64,000 nt of DNA from Mucidula mucida (lineage: Eukaryota; Basidiomycota; Agaricomycetes; Agaricales; Physalacriaceae), in NCBI GenBank assembly GCA_015501055.1, contig JADNYV010000126.1:43396-107395 (forward strand), written 5' to 3'. Made by a program: the position numbers and the translations under genes. This document shows positions 10,850 through 20,809 of the stretch, piece by piece (the first letter of the stretch is position 1; every line of letters begins with the position of its first letter). Under the pieces are notes generated by a model, which saw only the letters and a program-made list of their open reading frames with translations, did not search any database and was not told the origin of the DNA.

Positions 10850-12949
10850 TTACAATCTCTCAACCGCCTTCCTTTCGGCTTCGTATTCCTTCTGTTCAAC
10901 GTCACTTTCCCATCTACTGCGCTGCTCCGTAACCGTCAGCCATGCCTCCAAACGTCGACCCAATTCGCCTCCTCGTCCGCCACATATGTCGCCCGTCATA
11001 TCCAGCATTTGCTCCTTCTCCGCTTCTTTATCAAATGGAAGCTTGACCGACACTTTTCGCCTTCCGGTTACACCTTCAATCGAATCAGGTGCCTCGACCA
11101 CCACCGGATCGCTCAGCCAATCATCTTCCGAATCGAGCGGGCCGAGAATGCTATCGGCGAGACCTTCCTCCCAGCCATCCCATTCGACAAAGCGATGCGC
11201 CATCCTCAGGCGTGTACCAGCAGCCTCATAGTACAACCATTCTCGCGCAAGTGTGCCAATGCTTGAAGGTCGCGAAGCAACTGGAGTCGAGGCTGATTCC
11301 GACATCTGGACGACGATTTCGCGAAAGAGCTTTGCTGTAAAAGGACTAGACTGGAGAAATGCTGGTAGATGGGCACACGCCCACAACGGACGCGTCGTAG
11401 TCGATTCCCAGTCAATGATGCAAGTCTATAAACGCGGTCAGAACCAATTAAAGACGCCATATTTACGCGACATACGATCTTTGTGGGGTCTTCGTCGTCC
11501 ACAAATACATTTTCCAAACTTAGATCATGACAGTCCAATCCAAATAGCTCGTCTGCGCCATCTTCAGCGCCCAACTTGCTAACTTTGCTCCGCAGCCTGG
11601 TCATCAGCGCCATCCATCGCTGCATCTCCGCCTTGACGCGTTGAACTCGCTGATCCAGGTGTGCGATAAGGAAGGTACTCCTCTGCATCCGTCGATAATC
11701 ACGATACATCGCGTCACCCGGACCATCCCATTCAGCTTCACTCTCCTCTAAATCCCATTCGTCGCTATCGTCACTCTGATCGCCTGGGACGGCCTGCAGG
11801 TGATGATGGCGCGACGATATAATTTCATCAGGGTCGAGATGAAGTTTGTGTGGGGCGGCCTTGCCTTCGTTCTCTCGAATCACGCCTGTGACCTCGCGTT
11901 GCACACATGAATCGAGATATTCTTGGGTTGAGGACCAGGGACCACGATTTATCTCATTAGGGTGCAAGAGATCTCCGCGATTAGAGCCAAAGAAGGGCCA
12001 GGAAATGATAGGACCAATGTGGAATTGAGTCTGAGGGCGGGGAGTGGCGGCAACGCCAGGTGATGGAGAAGAAGAAGACATCGAAGACATCGAAAGAGTT
12101 GGGGAGAATGGAAACGCTGAGTAAAAAGTCTGTATGGCCTTTGGAGTTGGCAGGTTCGATAGAGCAGGGGTAGAAGGCGGGCTGGGGCCAATGTATAAGG
12201 AACCGAGCTGAGTGAAGCGATGAGCAAAGAGTGGCAGAATGATCTTGGCAACATTTTGGAGCAGCGTTACGAGCTCGCTGTATCCCAAAGAGTGATACAC
12301 TTCAGCCAGCGGTCTGCCAGGCGCCTAACGAACGTGCCAAATGAATAAGCAGAGGTTAGGTTCATATGATAGTAAAGCACCTTTGACATGAGGATATACT
12401 CTCCGCCAAGGCGGTTGTATGGATTGGAGTCGTGATGATACACATACGGGACTGGAATGTTGGTGTTCTCGCGTAGATAATTGAGGGTAGCAACCTCTGA
12501 TTCGGTCTTGAGGCGCGGCATGAAGCGACGGGCAACTCGCGCAACAATCTGCTTGCCATTAATAAGCGTTACCAAGTAAGCCTGCAGGACGGTGTTAACA
12601 GTAGCCAGACGTGTAGAGGTTGAGCACACCAGCCTTGTGGAATGTCCCTATAGGTAATGATCAGTGCTGGGCGATACGATAAGGGATAGCCAGACGTACC
12701 AGAGCTCAGAAACTTGATCCTAGCGACGGGGCACGCAAATTTCTCGCGTACCACGTCTTTGAGGACACTCCGGTCGACCTGGAAGGGGTGCGCGTTATGT
12801 AGAGTAGCGTCGGCCTTGTTTTCGAGTCGACGGTCTTGGTGCTCGACGTCCCAATCCCATTCAAGGGACTGCACGGCGACCATGGGTTTGTGGTTGTTGA
12901 GAGAAGAGGGTTCAGGTAAAACAGGTGCTTTGCAGACATGACCGGTCAT
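10850..12949 (-). CDS. AIM9-like phosphotransferase (APH/choline-kinase fold)
   Basis: Five exons (12949-12700, 12647-12634, 12581-12381, 12324-11476, 11425-10850) give about 629 residues. Kinase-like motifs appear in order: a Gly-rich FLSSGTFHKAYLVTLINGKQ with IVARVARR (ATP site), SEVATLNYLRENTNIPVPYV, GGEYILMSKAPGRPL, the catalytic HDLSLENVFVDDEDP (Brenner motif) and CIIDWESTTTRPLWACAHLP (metal-binding Asp). A long Ser/Pro and acidic insertion separates the N lobe from the catalytic loop, as in fungal 'altered inheritance of mitochondria protein 9' relatives. The phosphoacceptor is unknown. Exon 2 is only 14 nt and its donor would be GCTGGT, so that junction is the least certain point. The C terminus is Glu/Arg-rich. 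Confidence 0.7.
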
Positions 12950-14566
12950 GTCAGACTGACCAGGCCGCGTCGGATCGTATTGATTCTTGGTAGAGCGGGA
13001 TTTGGTGGAATCAACAGCAGAACGCTGCCATGATACAGTGAAAGCGGTTGAAAAGCAGCAGTCGCAGTTATCTCTGCGGGTTTAGAGTGAGAAACAGAAG
13101 GCTCCTTGCAGATTACGGTAGACTTCATACTTGGAGGTTGCCGTCTCCTGTTTGGCGCTGCTTCCCTGGACCCCCGCAATTTCAAACGTCATTCCCGTGG
13201 ATCCGTCTATATGGAAATGAACGCTTCGGAACGACTGGAAGCAACTGCACCGAACGACGGGAAAGGATCAGATTCAGAGCACACACACTTTGCAGTCCAT
13301 CTACTTATAACTATCAGGAAGGCTTCTTACTCTCAATCTCCGCTCTATATCCAGGTTCACCTCCAGTATTCCAGATGGGTCCAGATCCGCAACCATTCGT
13401 CATCGGGATGTTATAAATTTCGTGCGGCCTTCCGACGAGAAGCCTTGAACGCCCGTTGGTATTCAAGTAACGACAGATGGCTGAGAAACGGTGCGACACG
13501 GCGACACCAGGAATATTGCAGGAATGATTTCGGTTGCGATCCGGGTACGTGGAGATAAGCTGCGATGTTTGTACCCTGTAGTCTGCAACAGAGAAATGCG
13601 TTGTTGTTGGTGTTGTTGTTGTTGTTGGATCGATCCTGATAGGCGAACACATAATACTAACGCCAAGAACATCACATATACTTCTTGAGGTGATTCTCCG
13701 CAGCGGGAGAAATATCAGAATGTAGACGAGATGAAGAACGCATTGCAAGTGACTTGGAGTCAAAGACGTTGTGATTGGCTCAGGAATGCCAAGAACGCAC
13801 TGTATCAACGCCATAACACCTCCCCCGAACTTGAAGGCCCCGATTCAAATGTCCAGCAATTCAGACTCGACCAAGTTAAACCCTACACTCCCACCAAGGA
13901 GGAAAAGTCGAGACTACCCCACACCTCCACAATCAGGGGTCCAAGGAAGGGGGGTTCTCGTCATGAAATAAGGTGTTCCTACGAGCGTATGATCCGCTCA
14001 GGTCTATGAAGACGAAGACGACCGGGGTCCAAAGGTTGTCTAGGCGTCAACCAAACGTAACTCGCGCTCAAGAAAGGGCAAAGGTTCAGAATTATTGCTA
14101 GACTCCACCGAGACGCCATATGTAGAGACTCGACTTGGCTTACGCACGTCGGAAACAGACCGGCAACAATCATAAGAATATGAGTGACAGTTTCCTGAGA
14201 GACCGGAAGGCCGTCCACTGTCCAGCATCTTTTAGCTCCTTATGGTAATAGCAAAGCTGAACAACCTGTAGCAAGAGCAATGTAGGTGAACAGCAGGCTA
14301 AGGATATCCGCAATGGCAACGAGAACAATGTACGAAAGCCTGGAAGTCACCGAGAGAGTAGGGCAGCGGACATTTTGTGAGAACAGGTTCCTTGAGCGCG
14401 AAGACAAAGTCAAGGGCACGCCGCAACACGGACGAAAGGGTATCCGGTTCGCAGAACCCGAGTCTTTGATCATCTTGTGCAGCAGACTTTACTTAGCGCA
14501 TCCGTATGTCGGAGCAGGAATGAGTTTAAAGAAATCGGCTTTATCCGGCCCGAACCTCTTCACCCA
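12950..14566. other. Gene-poor interval with possible decayed membrane-protein fragment
   Basis: On the minus strand around 14240-14330 there is a hydrophobic run (LSYIVLVAIADILSLLFTYIAL) in an open frame, and another hydrophobic frame lies at 14100-14200, but they do not join into a convincing gene. The plus strand shows no recognisable family. A TTG/TGT microsatellite lies at 13600-13627. Confidence 0.35.
13600..13627. repeat. Trinucleotide microsatellite (TTG)n
   Basis: A run of TTG triplets, broken once by GGT, spans about 28 bp. It is a simple sequence repeat and probably noncoding. Confidence 0.9.
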
Positions 14567-15472
14567 ATGACTTCGACGTGTTACTTGGACATTTATGCTG
14601 GCGATAAGCAGAAACACGAAGAAGAAGACCGTTGCTACCAGGCTACTCGCTCCCTTTTGACAAAACACGCTCAGACTTTCGGTCTCCCTACCTCACCAGA
14701 AGAACTCTCTTCAGAGCAACAGATATCCTCCACGACATTCATGTACATCAGTTCAGAGTACCCTCCGCCGGGCGCCTTTTCTAATATCTCATGTACTATA
14801 GAAATCACCTAACCAGCCCCTACGGTTCGACCCGCCGCTTCCGATACTCGCTGGCAGGCTGCTCATCGAATTGAATCAAAGTCCTGGACTAGCCAAAACG
14901 CGTCAGAACTTCATCTCATTGTGCACCGGAGTTAAAGGCTTCTGCAAGAATGCGCCTAATAAGAAATTGCATTACGTGGACTGTCCTATCCATCGGATAG
15001 TACGTGGCTTCGTCGCTCAAGGCGGCGATGTTACACGAGGTGACGGCAGCGGTGGAGAGGTGGGTTATACAATGTATATCCTGCTGTCCGCGCCTGATGT
15101 TTTGCACCAGTCAATCTATGGCCCAAAATTTGCTTGTGAGAAAGCAGGCTTACAAGTGACACCTCATCGCGGCAGCATCGCGATGGCCAACTCTGGCGGC
15201 AAAAGCCCTGTGAACACATCCCAGTTCTTCATAGTTCTCTCCGCAGATGAAAAAGCGTTAGCGAAATTGAAAGGTAAGGAAGCTCCTCGAGACTAACACT
15301 ATACTCATGAATGCATTCTTTAGGCAAATACGTCGTGTTTGGCCAAGTAAAAGCAGACGATTCGGAAAGCCAAGAAGTCCTCAACAAGCTAGATGATTCC
15401 AGTCGACCGATAGGGAGTAAGGACGAGACGCCAGCGATTTCCGTTTGGATTGGAGTATCTGGTGTTCTATAG
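14567..15472 (+). CDS. Divergent cyclophilin-type peptidyl-prolyl isomerase with N-terminal extension
   Basis: The N-terminal part (MTSTCYLDIYAGDKQKHEEE...) is an extension seen in a basidiomycete cyclophilin subgroup. The cyclophilin fold follows: LPILAGRLLIELNQSPG, NFISLCTGVKG, HYVDCPIHRIVRGFVAQGGD (catalytic Arg, Phe and Gln kept), GDGSGG|SIYGPKF, MANSGGKSPVNTSQFFIVLS and KYVVFGQV. Exons 2-4 (14817-15059, 15111-15273, 15324-15472) join cleanly. The join from exon 1, expected near ...EYPPP|PLRFDPP, has no GT-AG or normal GC-AG pair in frame; a missing base is likely. The Trp that makes cyclophilin A sensitive to cyclosporin is absent (ADEKALAKL region), so sensitivity should be low. Confidence 0.75.
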
Positions 15473-15537
15473 GAAGATCTAAAGTAATCTAACACGAAGG
15501 ATGGTGGCACATAGTAATACAAAACTTGTATGAACTT

Positions 15538-17879
15538 TTAATCTATCACAGAAGTCCTTGGATCCGCCCCGCGCATTGCGCGCAAATTCACGACACCACC
15601 AGGTACGGAGCTCATAGCATGTCCATAGAAGAAAGCTGCACGAGAGAGAATAACCTGCTCTACAAGTGCTCTAATGTCGGATATCATTAAAGCCCACGAA
15701 AGGTCCGAAACTTTGCCGAACGCTCGACGGTCTGCGATTGTCATAATGTCGTCCATGAAGACCGCGCCTTCCCCTCTGAAATACTCTAGCACTTTGGGGT
15801 CGCGCTCGTCGGTAGCTACGAAGAACCTACTTGGCATGAGGATCAAGAGTATTGTCGTTTGCGTGCAAGCTCACCAGTCATCAGCCAGCGAAGGTCGATG
15901 TTTGATGGTATCGTCAATAGGCCCGGACAAGTCAGGAATGTCGTACGTTCGTAAAGACTCTGTGACGTTGAGAGATGACAAGATCGCTCGCCCTTCGTCA
16001 AAATGGCTTTTTACTCGCGACATATGGGCTTCCGGTGTCGACTCCATGACCCAACCGTATCGAACAACTAATGGGAAAATATGAGCTAGGCGATTATTGC
16101 GAATAGAAACAGATACGTACAATCTCCGCGCCGCATGTGAACCGCCATCCATTGGCGTCCTTCTGTTAATTCATACATACGTTCTACCAGCTTCTCTGCA
16201 AGGTCAAGAAGAGGATCTATACGCTTCAAATCGTGCAACACGATACGAGCAAATTCATCCTGTGCCTCTCGCGTAGTGAATAACATAGAACCCTACGAGC
16301 AAAGGGGTCAGACGTCAATGTTTTCGCATCGTGGAGGACCTTACAGGTTTTCTCCCATAATGAATACCACCAGCCATGAGTATAACATCTTCAGTTTGTT
16401 TTTTGAATTCATCGAAGGGGTGCAAGGTGGAAAGAGGTGCGACTTGTGTGATAGGCGAGGTGACTGCTTTATTGTAATCCAAGCCAGCCCTAAGTGTAAG
16501 TTAGGGTATGCAGAGAAGAAAAACCGATAGAAGCTTACACGGAATCATAAGTATGAAGTACCTCCCAGCCACCTGCAACTACAGCATATTCCAATTCTGC
16601 TTCGTCCGTACTGTTGAGCGCCGACTGGACTGTATCCCATTCCAGGATACTTTTGCCTTCGGGCAGCAGCTGTCGCAATTTGGTATCAATACTCCCATCC
16701 ACTACTCGACTATAGTTGTCCGCTCGAGCCTGCATGCCTTCGGGTATCGTATCGACGCGAATAGTCCCTTCCGGGTCATACCACGGATTCTCGATGGCGT
16801 AGAAGGAGGGAATGGTACCAGTGATGACATTGGCTCGAGTATGGTATTCGGTTCGTTTCCAATATCCAGAGGTGTTCTCCTCCGAAGGGTCATAACCATG
16901 AAGAAGGAGATAATCTGTTGTGGTGATAACTGGATGGGTTTCTCGGAGGTGTGTGATGTTTAACATAATTTCGATGGGTATCGTCCAAGCCATCTGTTGC
17001 TCAATTGGCAGTTCTCGCCATTCATCACTCCCAACGGCATCCCTATGAAACGTGACTAGGATGTTAACAAGGCAGTACCGAGAAGAAAGGGAGGTCGCAC
17101 CCTTTATTAACCATGGGAGCATAATCCCCACAAACTTGACTATTTGCTGTGAGGTTGGACAGTCAAAAGACCGAAGGAGGGACTTACTGCTCATATTGAC
17201 AGCCTCTAGCGTAAACAAATGATGGTAAAATGAGTGTACGGTTTAATAGTCGACCTTGTAGGAGTGCAGTCTCGATAATGTAACGCATCTTGAAGGGAAA
17301 ATTAGTAACTCTGCGTCGTAGGATAAGAGCGACGTACGTTGTTCCAACCTAACGCAAGATCCCAATCTCGTGCAAAGAAACCATTCGTGCTCTTCACTAA
17401 AAGGTGGACATCCTCCATGGTCAAGACCTCCTGGTTAACAAACGTGGGTTCCGGTGGTACCTCCAACGACGGAGCGGGTTCCTGCCAGTCATGATGAGGA
17501 TAGAATGGTCGGGAGCATTCTGGGCATGCTGGCGGCCCAGGTCTAAATAAACGCGCGTAGTACGGATGCTGAAAGAGAGGGGTTCCGAAGACGAGCACGC
17601 AGAAGAAGACAGTCAGCACGACGGCAACGACGAGTTTCATAGTTGGCGCTGGATGACTGCGTCGGGCCGTAGGACTGAAAAGAGGAAGGCAATTAAACAT
17701 GCTAAAGAAACGAAAAGAATGAGGAGAATGGGAGAGGTCCAGTCAATTCGTCTAGTTCGGATACACCGCCATGAAAGTAGAAGGTCAGGATGAAATGGAT
17801 ATTTGGCGGGTTCCAAGGGGTTCTGTGGATCCGCTAATTTTATAATTGGCGGAGCGTTATCTCTGTCACTGATGTCCAT
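15538..17879 (-). CDS. Type II membrane glycosyltransferase, O-fucosyltransferase-like
   Basis: Nine exons (17879-17658, 17568-17338, 17288-17188, 17139-17101, 17042-16539, 16489-16345, 16292-16121, 16067-15875, 15829-15538) give about 632 residues. A short cytosolic head (MDISDRDNAPPII...) and RTRRIDWTSP precede one membrane helix (ILLILFVSLACLIAFLFS). The lumenal part contains NGFFARDWDLALGWNN|MRYII, TLILPSFVYARGC, and MAVHMRRGDFVRYGWVMEST, where HxRRGD is the GDP-sugar-binding arginine motif of fucosyltransferase-like folds, then RFFVATDERDP and a SDIRALVEQVILSRAAFFYG end. A Golgi or ER role in adding fucose or a related sugar is inferred; the acceptor is unknown. The first intron donor is ambiguous (17657 or 17675; both keep frame). 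Confidence 0.7.
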
Positions 17880-19563
17880 CGTTTCTCCCTCGCTAACGCT
17901 GGGTTTTTTAGGCAGTAAAGGTATAGGAAATCTGTACAATTCAAATGGCTGTATTCCTCAAAAGGCGAGGCTGTCAGTGGATGGATGTGGAAATAGCGTG
18001 AAAAGAACCAAAGCCACCGGTAACTGCCGCCAGTGATTTCCGCATGACGTCAGCTTCCGTGGTTTGGCAGCGTTGCGACGTACGACGATAGGCCGCTCGC
18101 GCATCGCCTCAGAAAGTAGTCACAGCGCAGCAAGCAACGCTGGTTGGATTCCCGGAACAGTGTGAGATTCATGCTGCTTAGAAAGTGCGTGACGGCTGCC
18201 GGCGATCGCGACGGCCTCAACTTTCTTGCCTAGAGCTTGGCGCCCATTCAACTTGTAGGACTAGGAGCGAAAAAACCGATGTCTCCTACCTTAGTCTTAG
18301 AGATATTGATTACTGACGGAATGTGTTGGCGTACTTAGACTCAGACTGGAAACTCCAAAATCTTTAATTTGAAACCCTCAAGCTCCATTCGTTTTCTAAT
18401 CTGATCTGATTCGTGTTAACGGCTGCCGGTGCGTGTTTCGTCTGAGTGAGTGTCATACTTACGCCAAGGTGCGGTAGACTTGATATCAATCACTTCGCCA
18501 GAGGTACTATCCCTGGGTAGGTAATACAAAAAATCTACTCGGGCGTGAATAGAGGTGGATCTTGAAGGCTAAAAATCATCGGATACACCGGATGTTGTTA
18601 AAGACCTTCTATTCTCTTGAGTGAAGCCTTTGGTTGAGGAAGAAAGAGCTGCTCTTGCAGTAGCAAAGCGATACCGGTGCGACGAGGTCGAAAGGTAGGA
18701 TTTACAAAACCCTGGTCACAGGTAGTCACGATTTGCCGTCGTTGCCGAGGCGTGCGGAACCTTCGGTTGTCAAGCAGCAAGCATGCGATCTATACGTCTA
18801 GCGTCGGAGAATGAAGAACGGCATCGTGGGACATCGCCCTCTGTCACGCTCCCGCTCCCTCTTTCACAATGACAACCCCAACATCCTATACCACCAGGGC
18901 AACGAGTCGAGGATCACCTATGAGCTTGATAGCACACTCTCAAAAATTCTTGTAATTTATAGGGCTCAGTGCAGGCTGATATTGCTCGAACTACCTTGAT
19001 TTGTGTGATTTTGAGTATTGTTTGAGGTATTTCAGTGTAGCAAGCTCATTTTTCTGCGCCGAAAAAAAACCCACAGTCAATTCAATGCTAGAAATCAATA
19101 TCCCGAAGGTTATAATGGGCAGAAAGTAGCGAGGAAGATGTGCAGACCCGATTTTGTAAAGCCTACCCGTTTTGTATTACCTACCCAGGGATAGTACTCG
19201 AATCGAATACTGGTGAACCGCTGGCATCTAGAATATGCACGGTTCAACGGGCCTAAGAACGTCGAGTATTGGCAACGGGCAAACATTTTAAGCACAATTT
19301 GTTGGCCTGGATACCAGGACTTAGAGGACGACGAGGAGATGATCTCAAAGAAAATGGCAATGCTATTTGCATCACTTTCACCTCATGACGCCTGACTCAG
19401 GCAGAGATGGGGAGATATGTCTATCCCAAAATACGGACGGATGGCAGACAGAATGCACATGTGATGCTCACATCGAATTAACATGGATATTTCTTGCCAT
19501 CCTTTTGTGAACCTGGAGATGTAAAAGTCAGCGCACAGAGTACAGTAATTGTGAGGTAAAGCC
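17880..19563. other. Gene-poor interval containing an inverted-repeat unit
   Basis: No gene is recognised between the glycosyltransferase and the decayed dehydrogenase. The main structure is the 28-bp inverted repeat listed separately. Internal reading frames are short and lack motifs. Confidence 0.5.
18504..19197. repeat. 694-bp unit bounded by perfect 28-bp inverted repeats
   Basis: Bases 18504-18531 (starting GTACTATCCCTGGGTAGG) are the exact reverse complement of 19170-19197. Matching stops abruptly outside both arms. Inside, 18693-18710 (AGGTAGGATTTACAAAAC) and 19149-19167 form a second, imperfect inverted pair, so the unit is built from several GGTAGG...TACAAAA blocks. No transposase is present. 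A non-autonomous MITE-like element is the simplest reading, but no target-site duplication is obvious at the edges. Confidence 0.55.
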
Positions 19564-20266
19564 TCAGGCTGCCTGTAGGTAGTCCCGATATTCCGGTGTT
19601 GACACGTTGATCAAGTGTGAGTACGCTTTTGCATGAGCAGAACCACTAGCGGCGAATTCAGCGGGTGGCGGGTTGTCACCTTCGGCGGAGATGAGATGTG
19701 CGTAGTGGAATCTTATTGGCAATGTAGTTTAGGCCCAACTGAAGCAGGAGGACACACACCTTATGCCATCCTCTGCGTAGACATTGTGCAAGAGCTCCGC
19801 AAGATATGCTTCGACTCTTTTTTGGACGAACAGTCCCTGTGGATTGGCGAACGAAAAGACGCTCTTGGGCAGTGAGGTAGACGCTGGTGGTGACGGAATT
19901 GGCCATGGATGTATGCGTAAAGAGGCAGGGAAATTGGGTCTTCAGCATCGGTAGGCTCGAGTGAAGAATCTAAGGAAACAAATATTCGATTTGTATACAA
20001 CCCAGTTCAATGAGACTATACGTGCCGTTGAGGATGACAACGTTAGGAGGGCCGATTTCGGTGATGATCGTTTGGAAAGCAGTTTTGATGCTGTCAGGTT
20101 TGGTAAAATCAACGGTGAAAGGATAGAACCTTTCTGGCACGTTATCGCGTTTCGGGTTACGCGATCCGACAGCGACTTTGTAGACCTGCTTGACAAGGGC
20201 GTCTGCTACGGAATCGCCCACATCAGGTCCAGCGCCGAAGATGATAGTTACAAGCTGAGAAGGCAT
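19564..20266 (-). pseudogene. Decayed short-chain dehydrogenase (SDR)
   Basis: The N terminus is a clear Rossmann start: MPSQLVTIIFGAGPDVGDSV (a GxGxxxG-like turn), YKVAVGSRNP, VDFTKPDSIKTAF and GPPNVVILN. A GC-AG intron (donor GCACGT) then leads to SSLEPTDAEDPISLPL. The conserved VTTSVYLTAQE strand sits in one frame and FANPQGLFVQKRVEAYL in another, and the central ~60 residues expected between them, including the catalytic-region TFIYTGN-type strand, are missing. The 3' end is well kept: a GTGTGT..AAG intron joins DGIR to FHYAHLISAEGD, then NPPPAEFAASGSAHAKAYSHL and the stop at 19564. The balance of frame shifts and a missing core suggests a pseudogene; a misassembly is possible. Confidence 0.6.
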
Positions 20267-20290
20267 ATTTGAGAGAGAATGGGACGAGTT

Positions 20291-20621
20291 TCAGAGAATG
20301 CGATGATTGACGAGATGCTCATTGGAACCTTATATGGAGTCGGCGGTCAAAAAAGGGATTGATAAGACACTCACTGACAAAGGCTGCCAATGAAGGGAAA
20401 ATGGCGTCGTACTTGGAGAGGAAAGGGCGCCGATCGTGTGCATCAGCAAATTTCGAAGCGACAGGAATTGCTTGTGTGGCGGCGTCATCATCAATATATC
20501 GTTGTGCAGTAATGATATTTTGTCGTCGGGTGAGGCCTCGTTGATTATTTTGTTCGGTACTTAGCAGATGAGAGGGGTTGCTAGTTTCGGAGGCAGCATA
20601 ACTTGACCGAGGCAGAGACAT
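20291..20621 (-). CDS. Small hypothetical protein, two exons
   Basis: ATG 20621 opens a frame that splices (exon 20621-20375, intron with GTGAGT and AAG ends, exon 20328-20291) to 94 residues. The sequence is polar (RRQNIITAQRYIDDDAATQ; DAHDRRPFLSKYD) with no signal peptide, helix or motif that I recognise. It lies only 25 bp upstream of the dehydrogenase start on the same strand, so it could be a remnant exon of the same locus. The good donor and acceptor are the main support. Confidence 0.35.
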
Positions 20622-20809
20622 GACGGATTTTGACTAGTCCTCGAGTTCTAGGATTGGAAAGCATAGGAAGGGCAAGCAGCTAGTTTGGTATGATATGAAA
20701 CATATTATGAAAACATACTTAGTCGCGAAGGTGGTGCTTCTTCAACTTCGATGGTTACGGGATTATACGCGCTTGCATCACGTGGTCATAATTTCCTTTC
20801 CCTTCAACG

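Noticed and set aside
11206..12300. Very long open frame on the minus strand taken as a separate gene
   Set aside because: It is exon 4 of the AIM9-like kinase read past its donor at 11475 into the intron.
13314..13814. Possible small gene on the minus strand over the microsatellite
   Set aside because: The Thr run comes from the microsatellite, and the remaining sequence shows no recognisable family or reliable introns.
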